From contig NZ_CP109009.1 of NCBI RefSeq assembly GCF_036226685.1, forward strand, positions 8,645,501-8,709,500: 64,000 bases of DNA. Reading direction: 5' to 3'. The position numbers and the translations under genes are program-made. The stretch is from Streptomyces sp. NBC_00690. Its GTDB lineage: Bacteria; Actinomycetota; Actinomycetes; Streptomycetales; Streptomycetaceae. Positions 62,726-64,000 of the stretch are shown here, one piece after another. The first letter of the stretch is position 1. Each line of letters starts with the position of its first letter. Under the pieces are notes generated by a model. The model saw only the letters and a list, made by a program, of their open reading frames with translations. It searched no databases and was not told the DNA's origin.

Positions 62726-64000
62726 TCACTCCTGGGGCTGAAGGAGTTCCGTCGTGCTCTGTTGCGTCACGGCTGCCAGGAGCCGGTCGATGCGCAGGGC
62801 CGCGGTGGTGGGGTCGGCGCCGGTCACCGCGATCATGCCCCAGCGCTCCGGTACACACGCGACCGCCCTGGCCAGACCTCCCGGCGATGCCATCGCGGTG
62901 ACGTCCGCCTCCAGTTGGGTGAGCGTTTGATCGGCTGATGGCCTGAACACTCGCGTCGCCGCATACCGTTCGTCGATGCCGTGGTGGCGTGCGGTGTCCT
63001 GAAACGCTCGCAGGTACTCGGCTCCGTGTGAGGAGAGGTTGAAGTCGATCGCGCCTACCAGCAGCTGGTCACCGAACCGGCCGCCCAATCGGCCGACAGC
63101 GAAGTCGATCCCGCCCGTGGCCAGTCCTTCATGGCTGCCGTCCAGCACGCTCTGCGGCCCCAGGAAGGCCGCCCTGATCGCCTCCAACGCGGCCCGGATG
63201 GTCCGGTACGCCTCTTCGGGCAGGCCGAGGGACTTCCAGGCCCCTTCGTCGAGGTAGCTGTTGCCCATCCATGAGTACCCGTCCAGGACCTGGAGGGTGA
63301 CGCCGTCGGCGACGCGGCCATGGCGGAAGTGGCCCGAAGGGATGACCGGCAGTGCCGTGTCGCCCAACTGGACGGAGAGGAAGTCGACCCATGCCTCCAA
63401 CAGGTAGTCGTCGCCGAGTGGATGGGCGGCCCGTGCCTCCGCCGCCAGTCGTTCGACATCGGTGAGGTCGAGATTGCCGACGATCCGGGCTCCGTCCCCC
63501 GCCTCGCTCGGTTTGAGTGCTGCCCTGCCCAGTTCGTAGCGGGTACGAAGGAGCTCAGCGGCGTCCAGCACACCGGCGACGAAGGCGTCCTCGTCGACGC
63601 CGGCGCGCGGCACGGTGTATCCGGGAAGTACGGGCAGTTCGAGTCCGAGCCGTACATGGGCCTCGCTCAGGCGTTGTTCGGCTTCGAGGAGGGTGCCGGC
63701 GGGCAGTCCGTCGGCGTCGAGGGTCCGAGCGGCTTCGACGGTGGGATGGAGGTGGCGCTTGCGGTTCCACCGGGTGGCGACGGCCGGGCTGTTCGCGTCG
63801 GTGAGCAAGTGGGGGAGCCCGGTCCTGCGACGCAGCCACAACAGGAAGATCTGCATCTCCACATCGAGTGCGTACAACCGGATCAAGGCGTCGGGGCGTC
63901 CGCTCAGCCAACTGATGAGCTGGCCGAGCGGGGTGCCGACGCCCTGCTCGTGGGCGTCGGCCAGCAGCAGGAGGGCATGGGAGAGGTAGTAGTGGTCCCG
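62726..64000 (-). CDS. ATP-grasp-like protein (5' end beyond window)
   Basis: The minus-strand frame is open through the right edge, so the N-terminus is missing; 424 residues are visible. Features point to the ATP-grasp fold: AALKPSEAGDGARIVGN (ATP-binding Lys and loop), DDYLLEAWVDFLSVQLG (lid and adenine-contacting Glu), GGIDFAVGRLGGRFGDQLLV and GAIDFNLSSHGAEYLRAF, where Asp and Asn could hold Mg2+. The opening LLWLRRRTGLPHLLTDANSP resembles the pre-ATP-grasp region of peptide-ligase-like proteins (PGM1-related). It may ligate an amino acid or peptide to an acid. It ends 4 nt from the split terminator. Confidence in the fold is moderate, in the reaction low. Confidence 0.6.
   Translation of the reverse strand, partial: RDHYYLSHALLLLADAHEQGVGTPLGQLISWLSGRPDALIRLYALDVEMQIFLLWLRRRTGLPHLLTDANSPAVATRWNRKRHLHPTVEAARTLDADGLPAGTLLEAEQRLSEAHVRLGLELPVLPGYTVPRAGVDEDAFVAGVLDAAELLRTRYELGRAALKPSEAGDGARIVGNLDLTDVERLAAEARAAHPLGDDYLLEAWVDFLSVQLGDTALPVIPSGHFRHGRVADGVTLQVLDGYSWMGNSYLDEGAWKSLGLPEEAYRTIRAALEAIRAAFLGPQSVLDGSHEGLATGGIDFAVGRLGGRFGDQLLVGAIDFNLSSHGAEYLRAFQDTARHHGIDERYAATRVFRPSADQTLTQLEADVTAMASPGGLARAVACVPERWGMIAVTGADPTTAALRIDRLLAAVTQQSTTELLQPQE

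Overview
The window reads as chromosomal DNA of a Streptomyces-type actinomycete. Supporting signs are very high G+C with strong third-position GC in the real genes, an AfsR-like SARP regulator, a kinase fused to TPRs, Tat- and Sec-exported hydrolases and lipoproteins, a chitin-type LPMO behind two DasR-like dre sites, and several families abundant in streptomycetes (DUF397, DUF574 methyltransferases, RNHCP proteins). No rRNA, convincing tRNA, CRISPR array or phage structural gene was found.

Layout. 1-9.2 kb: 3' part of an AfsR-like regulator (-), Ser/Thr kinase with TPRs (+), PYROXD2-like FAD oxidoreductase (+), Tat-exported serine hydrolase (-). 9.5-13.2 kb: conserved hypothetical protein, then the metY-metX operon for O-acetylhomoserine formation and sulfhydrylation. 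13.2-20 kb: Ca2+/H+ antiporter, secreted penicillin/AHL-acylase-type Ntn hydrolase, an orphan DUF397 protein, a GNAT and a Tat-exported amidohydrolase. 20-28.8 kb is an accessory-looking stretch: a second orphan DUF397 gene, three DUF574 methyltransferase paralogues, two tandem RNHCP genes, a GNAT, a VOC protein and another methyltransferase, separated by long gene-poor gaps and very strong hairpins. 28.9-33.9 kb: an XRE-cupin regulator divergent from a tightly coupled operon (ureohydrolase, NCS1 permease, two nitrilase-superfamily enzymes) that looks like uptake and breakdown of a guanidino, amide or nitrile nitrogen source. 34-39.7 kb: NADP-type glutamate dehydrogenase, an XRE-TPR regulator divergent from an exported M64 metallopeptidase, and RNase HI with a zinc-ribbon tail. 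40-47 kb is sparse: LPMO, two small ORFs (one encoding a tiny secreted peptide), a basic coiled-coil/winged-helix protein, a class 3 lipase, a 2OG-oxygenase-fold protein lacking its iron-binding histidines, and a lipoprotein. 47.4-60.7 kb: secreted peptidase, GDSL esterase, MHS-type transporter, lipoprotein L,D-transpeptidase, class IV aminotransferase, secreted hypothetical protein, Lrp/rhodanese divergent pair, GNAT, a repeat-rich divergent promoter, VOC protein and EF-hand protein. 60.9-62.7 kb: an IS1182-type element with a frameshifted transposase. 62.7 kb to the end: 3' part of an ATP-grasp-like gene.

The most striking structure is the IS. It sits inside the loop of what was a perfect 19-bp-stem terminator hairpin between two converging genes, and the 4-base loop (CTCC) is the target duplication. 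Other points for follow-up are the DUF574/DUF397/RNHCP cluster, the degenerate 2OG oxygenase, the ureohydrolase-nitrilase operon with a palindrome in its divergent promoter, the paired dre sites, the 8x7-bp and 8x4-bp tandem repeats between two divergent genes, and a group of genes that appear to be transcribed leaderless.
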